A stretch of DNA of 64,000 nucleotides from an uncultured Rhodobiaceae bacterium (lineage in GTDB: Bacteria > Pseudomonadota > Alphaproteobacteria > Rhizobiales > TMED25), in NCBI GenBank assembly GCA_913045225.1, contig CAJWPC010000002.1:62001-126000 (forward strand), read 5' to 3'. Positions 29,340 through 39,913 of this stretch are shown in pieces; position 1 is the stretch's first letter; each line of letters begins with the position of its first letter. Position numbers and translations under genes: made by a program. The notes under the pieces were generated by a model. That model saw only the letters and a list, made by a program, of their open reading frames with translations. It did not search any database and was not told the origin of the DNA.

Positions 29340-31016
29340 TTACGCAAATAGATAAAATAGCAGAAATAAACCAAGTAGAATTGCTGTCCAAAGAGCCATA
29401 CTTCCGGTGGACCAAGAGCGCCCAAGCATCCCAGAAGGACCATTATACTTGTGCAAACTTCGAATTGTTTGAGTTCCTAAATTATCTATAGATTGAATAA
29501 GAGTTTGTGTCTTCTTGAGTAGGTAAGTATCAAATAAATTGACTACTAATACACCAAATTTTCTCCAGAACCAGTCGAAATCAAGAGTAATTGTAAGCGT
29601 TCGTTTTAAATACTTCAATAGAATGAAAAATGCTAAACCAGAGAACATTAGAAGTTGCAATTGTGATGATACATGATCCAATGTATATGGTATGTATTTG
29701 ACGTCATATGGCAGAATTGAATAAAGTGCACCAGGAAAAACACCAATTAATATACACAGCGCTGACAAAAGTATCATTGCTAACCTCATATTTTTTGGGG
29801 GGTCCTCAGCTTTAATTTTCGCATCTTTTTGAAAAAATACAAACCACGGAAACTTTATGCCAGCATGCAGAAAAACCCCAGCAGATGCCATTGTCAAGAG
29901 AAGCCACAATATCTTGAGTTCTTCATATACGGTAGCCTGTACAGTTAGAGACTTGGATATAAAACCTGAGGTTAGAGGAAATGCAGATATTGATAGTGCA
30001 CCAATGATACCACAAATCATCGTAAGAGGCATGGTCTTATACAAACCACCCAGATCAGTGCATTTTGTGCGACCTGTAATGTAAAATACTGAACCAGCAC
30101 TCATCAGCAGTAGGGCCTTGTATATAATGTGTGTAAAGGCATGTGAGGATGCACCATTTATCGCTATTTCAGTTCCAATACCAACTGCTACAATCATAAA
30201 GCCAACCTGATTCACGATAGAGTAAGACAGGATACGTCTCATATCATTTTCAAGAATTGCAAAAATAATTCCATAAAATATCATAAATATGCCAACATAT
30301 ATTAGAAATTGGTAACCCGCGTAGCCAACAATTAAAACGTACACTGCTGTTTTTGTAGTGAATGCAGACAAAAATACTGTTCCTGACCATGATGCACTTG
30401 GGTATGCATCAGGTATCCAGCTAGAAAATGGCGGAGCTCCAGCATTTATTAAGAAGCCGGCTAGGACAAAATACGAGAATATATTATCAGGACTCATCAG
30501 TCCAAAAGTAAGGGTTCCTGTGGTATTTGCGTAGCCAATTATTCCAATCAATAATATGGAACCACCGAGTAGATGCACAGCGAGGTACCTTATACCAGGA
30601 TAATAGGACTGCTTAGATCCGCTCCATATGACAATTGTTGATGTTATTGCCATAATTTCCCAGAATATGAATAAAGTTATCAAATCACCAGATAAAACAA
30701 CTGATATTGATGAACCAACATACACAAACGCTGACGATATCTCAGATTTATTATCTTGGTTTATGCTAAATATTGCAGTGGCAAATAATATCAGCAGGAA
30801 TATATATGAGAATAGCCGGCTTAATTTATCAATACTTAATAATATTAACTCATAATTTCCGTAATCAAGCTTGATTATAGTCCCATTATCTAATGAAAAT
30901 AAAATAATAAAACTCGCTATTGGAAATAAAAGTACAATCAATCGGTTCTTGATCAATGGTATGAATAACCCAAATAGTATGAGTATTATTCCGGGATGTA
31001 ATAAGCTACTCGTCAT
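29340..31016 (-). CDS. Mrp-type cation/proton antiporter subunit D-like (NuoL/M/N family) with C-terminal extension
   Basis: Polytopic NuoL/M/N-like; LAVHLLGGSILLIG, SHAFTHIIYKALLLMSAGSVFYITG, FPLTSGFISKSL. Confidence 0.85.
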   Translation of the reverse strand: MTSSLLHPGIILILFGLFIPLIKNRLIVLLFPIASFIILFSLDNGTIIKLDYGNYELILLSIDKLSRLFSYIFLLILFATAIFSINQDNKSEISSAFVYVGSSISVVLSGDLITLFIFWEIMAITSTIVIWSGSKQSYYPGIRYLAVHLLGGSILLIGIIGYANTTGTLTFGLMSPDNIFSYFVLAGFLINAGAPPFSSWIPDAYPSASWSGTVFLSAFTTKTAVYVLIVGYAGYQFLIYVGIFMIFYGIIFAILENDMRRILSYSIVNQVGFMIVAVGIGTEIAINGASSHAFTHIIYKALLLMSAGSVFYITGRTKCTDLGGLYKTMPLTMICGIIGALSISAFPLTSGFISKSLTVQATVYEELKILWLLLTMASAGVFLHAGIKFPWFVFFQKDAKIKAEDPPKNMRLAMILLSALCILIGVFPGALYSILPYDVKYIPYTLDHVSSQLQLLMFSGLAFFILLKYLKRTLTITLDFDWFWRKFGVLVVNLFDTYLLKKTQTLIQSIDNLGTQTIRSLHKYNGPSGMLGRSWSTGSMALWTAILLGLFLLFYLFA

Positions 31017-31227
31017 AGTAATCCTCAGGTCTTTTTAAAAAAATTCCAATAGCTTTGGAGACGAATACTAAAAATATGCAAGATAAGAACCCATAAATGG
31101 ATGGAAATGCAAAAAAACCATCCACACCAAAATAATCATGTCGGTGAATTACAAGGTCACTAAAAAATAAAATTGCAAGTATGAATAAAAAACTTATCCA
31201 TAATTTTTTGATCGTGCTATTTAACAT
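31006..31227 (-). CDS. Small membrane protein of Mrp operon
   Basis: 73 aa, two predicted TM, overlaps both neighbours in the operon. Confidence 0.7.
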   Translation of the reverse strand: MLNSTIKKLWISFLFILAILFFSDLVIHRHDYFGVDGFFAFPSIYGFLSCIFLVFVSKAIGIFLKRPEDYYDE

Positions 31228-32677
31228 TACTTATTACCTCCATGACCAAGTTTGGTTGCAAGAATAGAATTACCATTAGCGCACAACAAATGATTATAGA
31301 TAAGTTAATATCCTGCGGTAGTGTCTTAAATGAAACTTCTTTCAACTCATTTTTAAAGAAAAACTTATATATAATTGGCGTGAAATAACCAATATTTAAT
31401 AGAGTAGAAATTGTAATAATGAGTAAGATAAACCATTGACCAACTTCCACAGATGACTGCACAATATACCATTTACTTGTAAAACCAACTAATAACGGAA
31501 TTCCCACTAGCGACATCGCTCCCAAAGTGAATGCAATGCTTACGACCTTAAGATTTTTTCCTATGCCATCCATTTCACTTATTTTTGTGTATCCTGTGGA
31601 TGAATAAATTGCACCTGCTGCAAAAAATAATGTTATTTTACTAACGGCGTGTGCGACAAGATGCATGGATGCAGCAATTATTGCCGAAGGGGTTAATATT
31701 AAAATAGCAATGACGACATAAGACAATTGACTGATTGTCGAGTAAGCTAGTAATTTTTTTAAATTATCTTGCTTTAATGCAATTACTGAGGTTGTTATTA
31801 TTGTAAATCCGCAAATATAAATCATAAAATCAACACTGAATAGGCCAAGCAAGATATCAAGGCCGAAAATATAAACCAATACTTTAATAATTGAAAATAC
31901 ACCAACTTTTACGACGGCAACGGCGTGTAATAAAGCTGATACGGGCGTCGGTGCAACCATAGCAGCAGGTAGCCATGAATGAAAAGGCATGACCGCTGCT
32001 TTTGAGATACCAAATATAAATAGAACTAATAATATCGAGATTGCGATATTGTTTACCTCCATACCAGATAGAGTTGTGGTCAGAAGACCACCTGATACAA
32101 AATCAAGATTGCCACTGACGTAATATACATATCCCATTGCGGGGAGGAAAAAGCATAAGGAAGTACCCAGTAATATAAGAAGATATTTTCTGCCTGATTG
32201 CTTTGATTGTTCGTCGCCTTTATGCGTCACGAGGGGATATGTAGATACGGTTAATAATTCATAAAATATGAATAATGTTAGCAGGTTACTTGAGAGGGCT
32301 GCACCGTTGGCACAACCAATAGCTATGGCAAAAAAAGAAAAGAAATTTCCAAGTCTTTTTTCATTATTGGTTCGCATATACCCATATGAATACAAGGTGG
32401 CGACCAACCATAGAGAATTGACCATGATTATGAACACAAAACTTATGGGCTCAAGACCTAATGAGATACCAATATTCGGGAAAATATCAAAAATATTGAT
32501 GCTAGAACTCATAAAATCAGAATTTTGTTGTATTTTATATACACTCCATAATGCCAGAATAGGTCCCGACAACAGGATTGGGTAACGCAAATTTTGAATT
32601 TCCCACGTGATTTTGATTAAAATCGACAAAAATATTGGTATAAGTACCGGTAATAAGTATATGATTTGTTGGCTCAT
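31217..32677 (-). CDS. Mrp-type antiporter subunit D-like (NuoM/N family)
   Basis: FHSWLPAAMVAPTPVSALLHAVAVVKVGVFSI, HLVAHAVSKITLFFAAGAIY, IPLLVGFTSKWY. Confidence 0.88.
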   Translation of the reverse strand: MSQQIIYLLPVLIPIFLSILIKITWEIQNLRYPILLSGPILALWSVYKIQQNSDFMSSSINIFDIFPNIGISLGLEPISFVFIIMVNSLWLVATLYSYGYMRTNNEKRLGNFFSFFAIAIGCANGAALSSNLLTLFIFYELLTVSTYPLVTHKGDEQSKQSGRKYLLILLGTSLCFFLPAMGYVYYVSGNLDFVSGGLLTTTLSGMEVNNIAISILLVLFIFGISKAAVMPFHSWLPAAMVAPTPVSALLHAVAVVKVGVFSIIKVLVYIFGLDILLGLFSVDFMIYICGFTIITTSVIALKQDNLKKLLAYSTISQLSYVVIAILILTPSAIIAASMHLVAHAVSKITLFFAAGAIYSSTGYTKISEMDGIGKNLKVVSIAFTLGAMSLVGIPLLVGFTSKWYIVQSSVEVGQWFILLIITISTLLNIGYFTPIIYKFFFKNELKEVSFKTLPQDINLSIIICCALMVILFLQPNLVMEVISNVK

Positions 32678-34182
32678 AATTGTTCACCTAGTAACACATT
32701 TTCAACTGCAATTTTTGCAAGATCACCTGTGAGCCTTGTATCAATCCCAAAATATATTGTAGCTATTGTCATCACGACTGTAACGGCTATCATTTCAAAA
32801 GGAATTTTATTCTGACTAACCATGCCACCAACGGGCGCATGAAACCAGATCAATTCAATAATCCTACCAACATAGATAAGTGCCAGAATAGAGCTCACAG
32901 CGAGTGCAAACACAACAACCCACAAGCCCTGTTCTAGCGATCCTAAAACAAGATACCATTTTGATATAAAACCAACGGTGCCCGGAACGCCGATTAAACT
33001 TAATGATGATACTGTGATACAAACAGCCACCATTGGCATTCTCTTACCAAGACCCGCGAGTTGATCTATATTTACTATTTTGGAGCTAAAAACCAAACAA
33101 CCTATGGCTAAAAATATTGCCGCTTTGATTATTGAATGATTGATTATGTGCACTGTGGAGCCAATGAGCCCATTATAATTTGCAATACCAATACCAAGAG
33201 TTATATATCCAATTTGCGCAACCGAGGAATACGCAAATAGTTTTTTAAGATTACTCTGGAATATTGCAATCATGGACGCTCCAAACATCGCGATAATGGA
33301 TAGCGAAAGTACGACAAAAATAAAAATTTGATTAGAATATACGAGGTCAAATCCATAAACGAGATATAGATACTTAATTAAGAGATAAATAGCAACTTTT
33401 GTTGCTGTTGAGGCGAGGAATGCGGTTCCAACGGACGGCGCAAACGCGTATGCGTTAGGTAGCCAAGCATGCAAAGGGAATAATGCTATTTTTAGCGCTA
33501 TACCAACTGTAATGAAGGCTAATGATGCTAGCAACGGACGGTAAAGCTCAATATCTCCGAGTTTTACAGAAATGTCATAGAGATTAAGGCTACCAGTTAT
33601 AATAAAAATTAATCCTACTCCAATTACATAGAGAGTCGCGCCAATAGTTCCAATTATCAAATACTGATATGCAGCGAGGAGACCTCTTCGATCGTTGCCC
33701 ATTGAAATTATCACATAGGTTGCCAAGGATGATATTTCCAAGAAAACAAAAGCATTAAATGCATCTCCCGTGGAGAGTATCCCGATTAATCCTCCCAAAC
33801 AGAGCAGATACATGGAGTAGAAAGTTGAGATTTTATTTTTCTTTAATTCAATATTTAAACTGGATTTGGCATAAACCAGTATTAGAAAAGACACAGTAGC
33901 AATTAGTGCAATTAATAGTGAATTAAATTCATCGATCCGGTATTCAATGCCAACAGGGGGTTCCCAACCGCCCATCGCATAGGATATTGTCCCGACAGAT
34001 CGCGCATTGAGATATAATATAATTGAATAATATATTGTACTAATGCCTGAGAGCAGTGCAATCCCCCAGTTAAGGTTATTATGCCTAATTAACATAATTA
34101 ATACAGCACCAATAATTGGGAGCATAACTACTAAGGCAGGGGCGTGTTCATTCATTATTGGGCTCATTGTCGAATAGTTCAT
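32674..34182 (-). CDS. mrpD: Na+/H+ antiporter subunit MrpD
   Basis: LHAWLPNAYAFAPSVGTAFLASTATKVAIYLLIKY, HIINHSIIKAAIFLAIGCLVF, GFISKWYLVLG. Confidence 0.9.
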   Translation of the reverse strand: MNYSTMSPIMNEHAPALVVMLPIIGAVLIMLIRHNNLNWGIALLSGISTIYYSIILYLNARSVGTISYAMGGWEPPVGIEYRIDEFNSLLIALIATVSFLILVYAKSSLNIELKKNKISTFYSMYLLCLGGLIGILSTGDAFNAFVFLEISSLATYVIISMGNDRRGLLAAYQYLIIGTIGATLYVIGVGLIFIITGSLNLYDISVKLGDIELYRPLLASLAFITVGIALKIALFPLHAWLPNAYAFAPSVGTAFLASTATKVAIYLLIKYLYLVYGFDLVYSNQIFIFVVLSLSIIAMFGASMIAIFQSNLKKLFAYSSVAQIGYITLGIGIANYNGLIGSTVHIINHSIIKAAIFLAIGCLVFSSKIVNIDQLAGLGKRMPMVAVCITVSSLSLIGVPGTVGFISKWYLVLGSLEQGLWVVVFALAVSSILALIYVGRIIELIWFHAPVGGMVSQNKIPFEMIAVTVVMTIATIYFGIDTRLTGDLAKIAVENVLLGEQL

Positions 34183-34519
34183 CTTCTTCTATTGTTCCAA
34201 ATTCTTCATTTACTCTGATCACCAGAGATAATCCCAATGCTAGTGTTGCAATTCCCACTACGATAGCTGTCAGGATCAATACATGAGGAAAGGGACTTGA
34301 ATAAATACTATATACATCGTCTAGGATTGGGGCAGTCCCGTTTAGAATTTTTCCAGGTGATATGTATAGTATATAGACAGACGTTTGAAAAAGCGCCAAA
34401 CCTACAAGTTTTTTTACCATGTTGCCTCTTGATACGACAATAAATAAGCCGCTTATCATTAAAAAAATAATGACGTAGTAATTGTATGAGGAAATAAAAT
34501 TATAAATTGTAGAACTCAT
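34148..34519 (-). CDS. mrpC: Na+/H+ antiporter subunit MrpC (NuoK-like)
   Basis: FPHVLILTAIVVGIATLALGLSLVIRVNEEFGT. Confidence 0.9.
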   Translation of the reverse strand: MSSTIYNFISSYNYYVIIFLMISGLFIVVSRGNMVKKLVGLALFQTSVYILYISPGKILNGTAPILDDVYSIYSSPFPHVLILTAIVVGIATLALGLSLVIRVNEEFGTIEEDELFDNEPNNE

Positions 34520-34935
34520 TTTTTACCTCGTGCAACAAATGCATAAAATATTGAGACCATGGACCCAATTACAGTGACAAAAACACCCAATTCAATTGCA
34601 ATTATTCCAATATGCTGACCATGTTTTGGATAGTGCGCAAGCGCGTCATAATCAAGGAAATTGAAGCCTTTAGATAAACTTATCAAACCCGTAACTGTGA
34701 AGATCAGAACACCGAGTGGAACCATGTAATTAAATATCGTCTCAGGAAAGTCCTTCTGGGCCTTTTTTATTCCAAAAATTATTGTGTAGAGTATGATACC
34801 GGCTGCAAAAATTACACCTGCTTGAAAGCCGCCCCCAGGCCCAAAATCACCATGGAATTGAACATAAAATGCAAACAAGATAATAAAAGGAAGAAAAATC
34901 TTTGAAGATATTCTAAGTAGTAAGTCCAATCTCAT
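34516..34935 (-). CDS. mrpB: Na+/H+ antiporter subunit MrpB
   Basis: FYVQFHGDFGPGGGFQAGVIFAAGIILY. Confidence 0.9.
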   Translation of the reverse strand: MRLDLLLRISSKIFLPFIILFAFYVQFHGDFGPGGGFQAGVIFAAGIILYTIIFGIKKAQKDFPETIFNYMVPLGVLIFTVTGLISLSKGFNFLDYDALAHYPKHGQHIGIIAIELGVFVTVIGSMVSIFYAFVARGKK

Positions 34936-34944
34936 AATATCACC

Positions 34945-35451
34945 CTATATTTTATCACGCTTGAGAATTGACAGAACGCCAATCGCTGCTGTAAATACAA
35001 CTATAACCTCACCAAGAGTATCAAAGCCCCTATAACTTGCCAGGACAGATGTAACAACATTCGGAACACCAGTCTCACTCATAGACCTCTCAAGGTATTG
35101 AACGGAGATATGTGTGTGAATTGGCGTATCGGAAGCGCCAAAAGGTGGCAGACCATAGGTTCCATAAATCAATAAACCACCGATAGTTAAGCAAATTATT
35201 AGAGGAAGAATTGATTTGAATTTGGGCTTTTCTTCGTTCACTTTAGTATAATACAAAACAGTAAGCATAAGCACAGTTGATATTCCAGCTCCGACTGCCG
35301 CTTCTGTCAGTGCGACATCTACAGCGTCAAAGATGAGTAATAATGTTGCCATTAAAAAACTATATATTGTACTTAAAATAACAACACTGAATAGATTTCT
35401 CAGTCTTATAATACCGAGTGTTGTTAGTGCCATCAGGGTAAGTATAATCAT
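34945..35451 (-). CDS. DUF4040/MbhDE-like subunit (MrpA C-terminal-like)
   Basis: FDAVDVALTEAAVGAGISTVLMLTVLYY; YRGFDTLGEVIVVFTAAIGVLSIL. Confidence 0.85.
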   Translation of the reverse strand: MIILTLMALTTLGIIRLRNLFSVVILSTIYSFLMATLLLIFDAVDVALTEAAVGAGISTVLMLTVLYYTKVNEEKPKFKSILPLIICLTIGGLLIYGTYGLPPFGASDTPIHTHISVQYLERSMSETGVPNVVTSVLASYRGFDTLGEVIVVFTAAIGVLSILKRDKI

Positions 35452-35465
35452 GTTTAGATAAATTT

Positions 35466-35786
35466 CTATTGATCAGACTCCTTATTTGTTGCATTCGGTT
35501 TTAAGTTGTCGTGGATACACGCCCTTGCCAGTGCGTGTGTTGCCACTGAGGATATGTAGAATATGGCAAGCATTATAACAATTAGTTTTAACGACACGAC
35601 TGTGAAACCTGTGTTTATTATGAGCCCGATAATAATTAGGCTTGCACCTGCTGTCTCCATAATTGACGCTGCATGCATTCTTGTGAAAACATCTGGCATT
35701 CTAATTAAGCCAATTGCACCAATTAAAAGAAACAGTGAACCGACAATTAGCATAAGATTTGAAAGGTATGATGATACTATATCCAT
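35466..35786 (-). CDS. mrpG: Na+/H+ antiporter subunit MrpG
   Basis: LLIGAIGLIRMPDVFTRMHAASIMETAGASLIIIGLI. Confidence 0.9.
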   Translation of the reverse strand: MDIVSSYLSNLMLIVGSLFLLIGAIGLIRMPDVFTRMHAASIMETAGASLIIIGLIINTGFTVVSLKLIVIMLAIFYISSVATHALARACIHDNLKPNATNKESDQ

Positions 35787-35792
35787 TGCCGT

Positions 35793-36062
35793 TTAATCCT
35801 CTTCTCCATGACTTAATGAGCCGTATCTGAAGTATTTTAAAACTGCAAATGTTCCTATAAGATTTAATAAAATATAAGCTATTGCTATATCTAAGAAATC
35901 CGTTCTACCAGTGAGATATCCATACATCACCAAAAATAACACTGTGGTTGTGCCAATAATATTTGCGGCGAGCAATCTGTCAAATAATGTTGGACCAATT
36001 AAAGCTCTATATAGAGAAATTGCAAGTGTAATTGTGATAATGATGATAAGGAAACTAAACAT
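35793..36062 (-). CDS. mrpF: Na+/H+ antiporter subunit MrpF
   Basis: LYRALIGPTLFDRLLAANIIGTTTVLFL...DFLDIAIAYILLNLIGTFAVLKY. Confidence 0.9.
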   Translation of the reverse strand: MFSFLIIIITITLAISLYRALIGPTLFDRLLAANIIGTTTVLFLVMYGYLTGRTDFLDIAIAYILLNLIGTFAVLKYFRYGSLSHGEED

Positions 36063-36552
36063 CTTTATCGCCCATAAGTTTTTTTATTTTTTCATCCATC
36101 ACTCCACTTTCAAGTCCCGATTTTGTCTCTTCGGAAATCGCATGTATCTGGATTTCTTTTTCTGCATTGCTTGTTACAACAGAGATTGTTCCAGGGGTCA
36201 TCGTAATTGAGTTTGCATATATATTGAAGCCCATTGCTGTCTTTTGATTAGATTTAATTTTAAAATATTTTGGAGAGACGTTCAGTGGAAATTTCAGAAT
36301 TAATTTTGAGACAAATATGCTCGATAATAAGATTTCTTTATAAAGCCATATCCAATATATTATTGCACGAGGAAGTATTGCAATTGGCAGTGACTCATCA
36401 TCTAGAATTTTTAATTTTTGCTGATAGGTCGTGATTAGCATTGAGATGATTACACCAAGTAATAGCAATAAAACAATATTCTTGCCTGATAGCAAATACC
36501 AAAATAGAAACAATATAAAAAACTGAGCAAGGAAAAGGATATATTTATTCAT
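36055..36552 (-). CDS. mrpE: Na+/H+ antiporter subunit MrpE
   Basis: FLFWYLLSGKN...; ANSITMTPGTISVVTS...IQIHAISEE. Confidence 0.9.
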   Translation of the reverse strand: MNKYILFLAQFFILFLFWYLLSGKNIVLLLLLGVIISMLITTYQQKLKILDDESLPIAILPRAIIYWIWLYKEILLSSIFVSKLILKFPLNVSPKYFKIKSNQKTAMGFNIYANSITMTPGTISVVTSNAEKEIQIHAISEETKSGLESGVMDEKIKKLMGDKDV

Positions 36553-36565
36553 TATAAAAACTCAA

Positions 36566-36985
36566 TTACACTTCTCGCATTGCATCACTTTTAATCCGTT
36601 CAATCATAGATAATAAACCATTTGAACGCTGAGGGGATAAGTGACTTTCAAGACCAAACCTTGCAAATATATTTTCATGTTTAATATCCAAAATTTCATC
36701 TGGTTTCTTATCAGAATACAGTGCAATTAATATTGCTATGAGACCTTTTACAATGAAAGCATCGCTATCCCCAACAAATTTGATATATTTTTCATTTGTT
36801 GTGCTATCTGTAACTGTAGAATGAAGCCAGACTTGACTAACACAGCCATTGACTTTTGTTTGTGCGTTCTTAAGATCATCAGGCAGAATATCAAGACCCT
36901 GCCCAAGCTCGATGATATATTTGTACTTATCTTCCCAATTATCTAGGAACTCCATATTTTCAAGTATTTCGTCGATTTTTTCCAT
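36566..36985 (-). CDS. sufE: SufE family Fe-S cluster sulfur acceptor
   Basis: NWEDKYKYIIELGQGLDILPDDLKNAQTKVNGCVSQVWL. Confidence 0.92.
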   Translation of the reverse strand: MEKIDEILENMEFLDNWEDKYKYIIELGQGLDILPDDLKNAQTKVNGCVSQVWLHSTVTDSTTNEKYIKFVGDSDAFIVKGLIAILIALYSDKKPDEILDIKHENIFARFGLESHLSPQRSNGLLSMIERIKSDAMREV

Positions 36986-37094
36986 AGGTCATGAATAATA
37001 TTTATATTTGAATTAGTATATATATATTTATAAAGTTATATTATACGAATTTTATTTTATTTTAACGATCAACGTCAGTTATTAATATTAAATT

Positions 37095-37541
37095 ATGTTT
37101 TGGAAAGAGAAACGCTTAGGTGAAATGTCTGGTGAAGAGTGGGAGTCGCTCTGTGACAGGTGTGGTAAATGTTGCACTATCAAATTGCAAGATGAATTAA
37201 GCGGTCAGCTCTACGATACATCTTTGGTTTGCAAACTATTTGATAAAAATAATTGTCAATGTAAAAGCTATGCACAAAGACATAAATACGTAAAAGACTG
37301 TATTAAGTTATCTGTTGATAATATCCATGAGCTTAATTGGTTGCCTGATACATGTGCATATAAATTAGTTGCTGAGGGAAAAGATTTATATAGTTGGCAT
37401 CATTTAATATCTGGAAATTACAAAACAATACATGAGACAAGAAATACTGTTGTTACAGATGGAACAAAAAGCGAGACAGATGTAGAAAAAGTAGATTATG
37501 AAGACTATATAACAAGAGAAATAGTTGATTATGACAAATAA
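37095..37541 (+). CDS. YcgN/UPF0260 family cysteine-cluster protein
   Basis: EWESLCDRCGKCCTIKLQDE...CKLFDKNNCQCKSYAQRHKYVKDC. Confidence 0.88.
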   Translation: MFWKEKRLGEMSGEEWESLCDRCGKCCTIKLQDELSGQLYDTSLVCKLFDKNNCQCKSYAQRHKYVKDCIKLSVDNIHELNWLPDTCAYKLVAEGKDLYSWHHLISGNYKTIHETRNTVVTDGTKSETDVEKVDYEDYITREIVDYDK

Positions 37542-37938
37542 AGCAAAAAGATTATATTTCTACACAACCGCGACTCTACTTTCTGCCTTTGCTGTTGCAC
37601 TCGTCCTAATAGCACTTGATGAAAATATCATATACTTCTATTCACCCAGTGAAGTCAATCAATCAGAGGCAGCTACCTTACTTCGTGTTGGCGGTCTTGT
37701 TAAAGATGGATCGCTAAAAATAGATAACGATCTGGGAATAAAATTTATTATTGAGGATAATATAGCTGAAGTGTCTGTTATCTATAATGGTATATTACCA
37801 GATTTATTCAGAGAAGGGCAAGGCGTTATTGCTGAAGGGAAATTTATTGATAACTTTTTTATTGCGAATGAGATAGTTGCGAAACATGACGAAAATTATA
37901 TGCCAAAGGAAGTATATGAGAGTCTTAAAAACAAATAA
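37525..37938 (+). CDS. ccmE: Cytochrome c maturation heme chaperone CcmE
   Basis: RVGGLVKDGSLK..., GILPDLFREGQGVIAEGKF, IVAKHDENYMPKEV. Confidence 0.95.
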   Translation: MIMTNKAKRLYFYTTATLLSAFAVALVLIALDENIIYFYSPSEVNQSEAATLLRVGGLVKDGSLKIDNDLGIKFIIEDNIAEVSVIYNGILPDLFREGQGVIAEGKFIDNFFIANEIVAKHDENYMPKEVYESLKNK

Positions 37939-37975
37939 ATCTGACTGCGATCAAATAAGAAATTCTGGCATTTAA

Positions 37976-39913
37976 ATGATTGCGCTCACCGGAAACTTAC
38001 TACTCTCATTTGCTTTACTATCATCAATTGCAACATTAATTTTTGCAAAGATTCCAGCAATCAATGCGCATAAAAAATATAAGTTTGCATGTCTCTTTGG
38101 TATATTTCAGTTTCTGTTCATATTATTTTCCTACTTTCTTTTAACCTACGGCTTTGTGGTCTCGGATTTCTCTTTAGTGACAGTATGGCAAAATTCTGAA
38201 ATACAAAAACCTCTGATTTATAAAATTACGGGTGTATGGGGTAATCATGAAGGATCGATGCTGCTCTGGCTATTAATTTTGAGCATCTGTTTGTTTTTTA
38301 TTATAAAATATGATGGAAAAATTCCCAAACGCGTGCAACTCAATACAATAGCAATTCAAACATCTATCATATTTGCCTTTTTATTATTTATATTATTTAC
38401 CTCCAATCCGTTTGCCCTACAATTACCTATCCCAATTGATGGCGTAGGACTGAATACGCTTTTACAAGACCCAGGTCTGATAATTCATCCACCATTACTT
38501 TATATAGGATACGTTGGATATTCAGTGCTATTCTCATACTCAGTAGCTATTATGTTAGAAAATAAATTAACAGATAATTGGGCGAGATGGATCGAAAAAT
38601 GGGCTTATATTTCATGGACAGCTCTTACACTTGGAATTTGTATTGGTTCATGGTGGGCGTATTATGAGTTGGGATGGGGTGGTTGGTGGTTTTGGGATCC
38701 AGTCGAAAATGCATCACTTTTGCCATGGATTACAGGAACTGCTCTAATACATTCACTTCTAAATTACAAATCTACAGGCCAGCATAGAGATTGGACATTA
38801 TTATTATCAATTTTAACATTCTCTTTCAGTCTCATTGGAACTTTTCTTGTAAGATCAGGTATATTAACATCCGTACATTCATTCGCATCAGATCCACAGA
38901 GAGGCCTATGGATTTTAATCATCCTGTCATTTTTTATCTTTTTTTCACTTTTTATTTTTTTACGTAATCTGCAAAAAGAGAGTGAAAAAAAGGACTTTGT
39001 TTTTCTAAGAAGAGGGACGTTTATTCTAATAAATAATTACTTATTAATGGTATCAGTAGTTGTCATTTTTTTTGGAATGATGTACCCGCTTTTACTTGAG
39101 GCAATAACCGGAGATCGCATTACCGTCGGTCCAAAATATTTTAATATTGTAATAGCACCATTAGTAATTTTGATCGCAATCCTAATGCCAATAGGGCCAA
39201 ATCTCTCGTGGAAAGATAATTGGACACAGTTTGCTGTAAAGAGATTAATGATATCCTTTGTAATTACAATATTTCTGATTATAGCGATGCAATTAGTAAT
39301 CTATGAAAATGCTGATGCGTTTCATTTATTGCTAATATCCCTAGCTGTATGGATTTTTATTGCTTCAATTGTAGATTTATTACCAAGAAATCTGTCAGAA
39401 TTTAGAATAGAATTTTCTGGATTAAAGAGAAAAAATTTACCAATAACTGGTTCAAGGATCACGCATATGGCATTTGGTATTATGCTATTTGGTATCATAT
39501 ATGCCTCAGCTTATAGTGAAAATAAAGATTTAAAAATGAATTTAGGTGATAAAATTCAAATTGATAAATTTGAGTTGCAATATGATGGTTTTGGAACACA
39601 TATTGGCGAAAACTATGATGACCTTCAAATAAATTTTTCATTGATAAAGGATGATAAAAAAATAGCTAATATGACTCCCGCAAAGCGGTTCTTTAGAAAA
39701 AGTGGAGATATCACAACTGAGGCAAGCATTCAGAAATATTATTTTGATCATATGTATATAACCGTTGGGGAAGTGCAAGAACAATTCATATATGCATCGG
39801 TGTCTTATAAACCTTTCGTAAGATTTATTTGGCTGGGTGGTTTTCTGATGGCTTTTGGCGTATTATTTAAAACTCTTTTTCGATCAAAAATATTTGGTAC
39901 TACAAATGCATAA
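37976..39913 (+). CDS. ccmF: Heme lyase CcmF
   Basis: WGNHEGSMLLWLL; WWAYYELGWGGWWFWDPVENASLLPWITGTALIHS; TFSFSLIGTFLVRSGILTSVHSFASDPQRG. Confidence 0.97.
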   Translation: MIALTGNLLLSFALLSSIATLIFAKIPAINAHKKYKFACLFGIFQFLFILFSYFLLTYGFVVSDFSLVTVWQNSEIQKPLIYKITGVWGNHEGSMLLWLLILSICLFFIIKYDGKIPKRVQLNTIAIQTSIIFAFLLFILFTSNPFALQLPIPIDGVGLNTLLQDPGLIIHPPLLYIGYVGYSVLFSYSVAIMLENKLTDNWARWIEKWAYISWTALTLGICIGSWWAYYELGWGGWWFWDPVENASLLPWITGTALIHSLLNYKSTGQHRDWTLLLSILTFSFSLIGTFLVRSGILTSVHSFASDPQRGLWILIILSFFIFFSLFIFLRNLQKESEKKDFVFLRRGTFILINNYLLMVSVVVIFFGMMYPLLLEAITGDRITVGPKYFNIVIAPLVILIAILMPIGPNLSWKDNWTQFAVKRLMISFVITIFLIIAMQLVIYENADAFHLLLISLAVWIFIASIVDLLPRNLSEFRIEFSGLKRKNLPITGSRITHMAFGIMLFGIIYASAYSENKDLKMNLGDKIQIDKFELQYDGFGTHIGENYDDLQINFSLIKDDKKIANMTPAKRFFRKSGDITTEASIQKYYFDHMYITVGEVQEQFIYASVSYKPFVRFIWLGGFLMAFGVLFKTLFRSKIFGTTNA

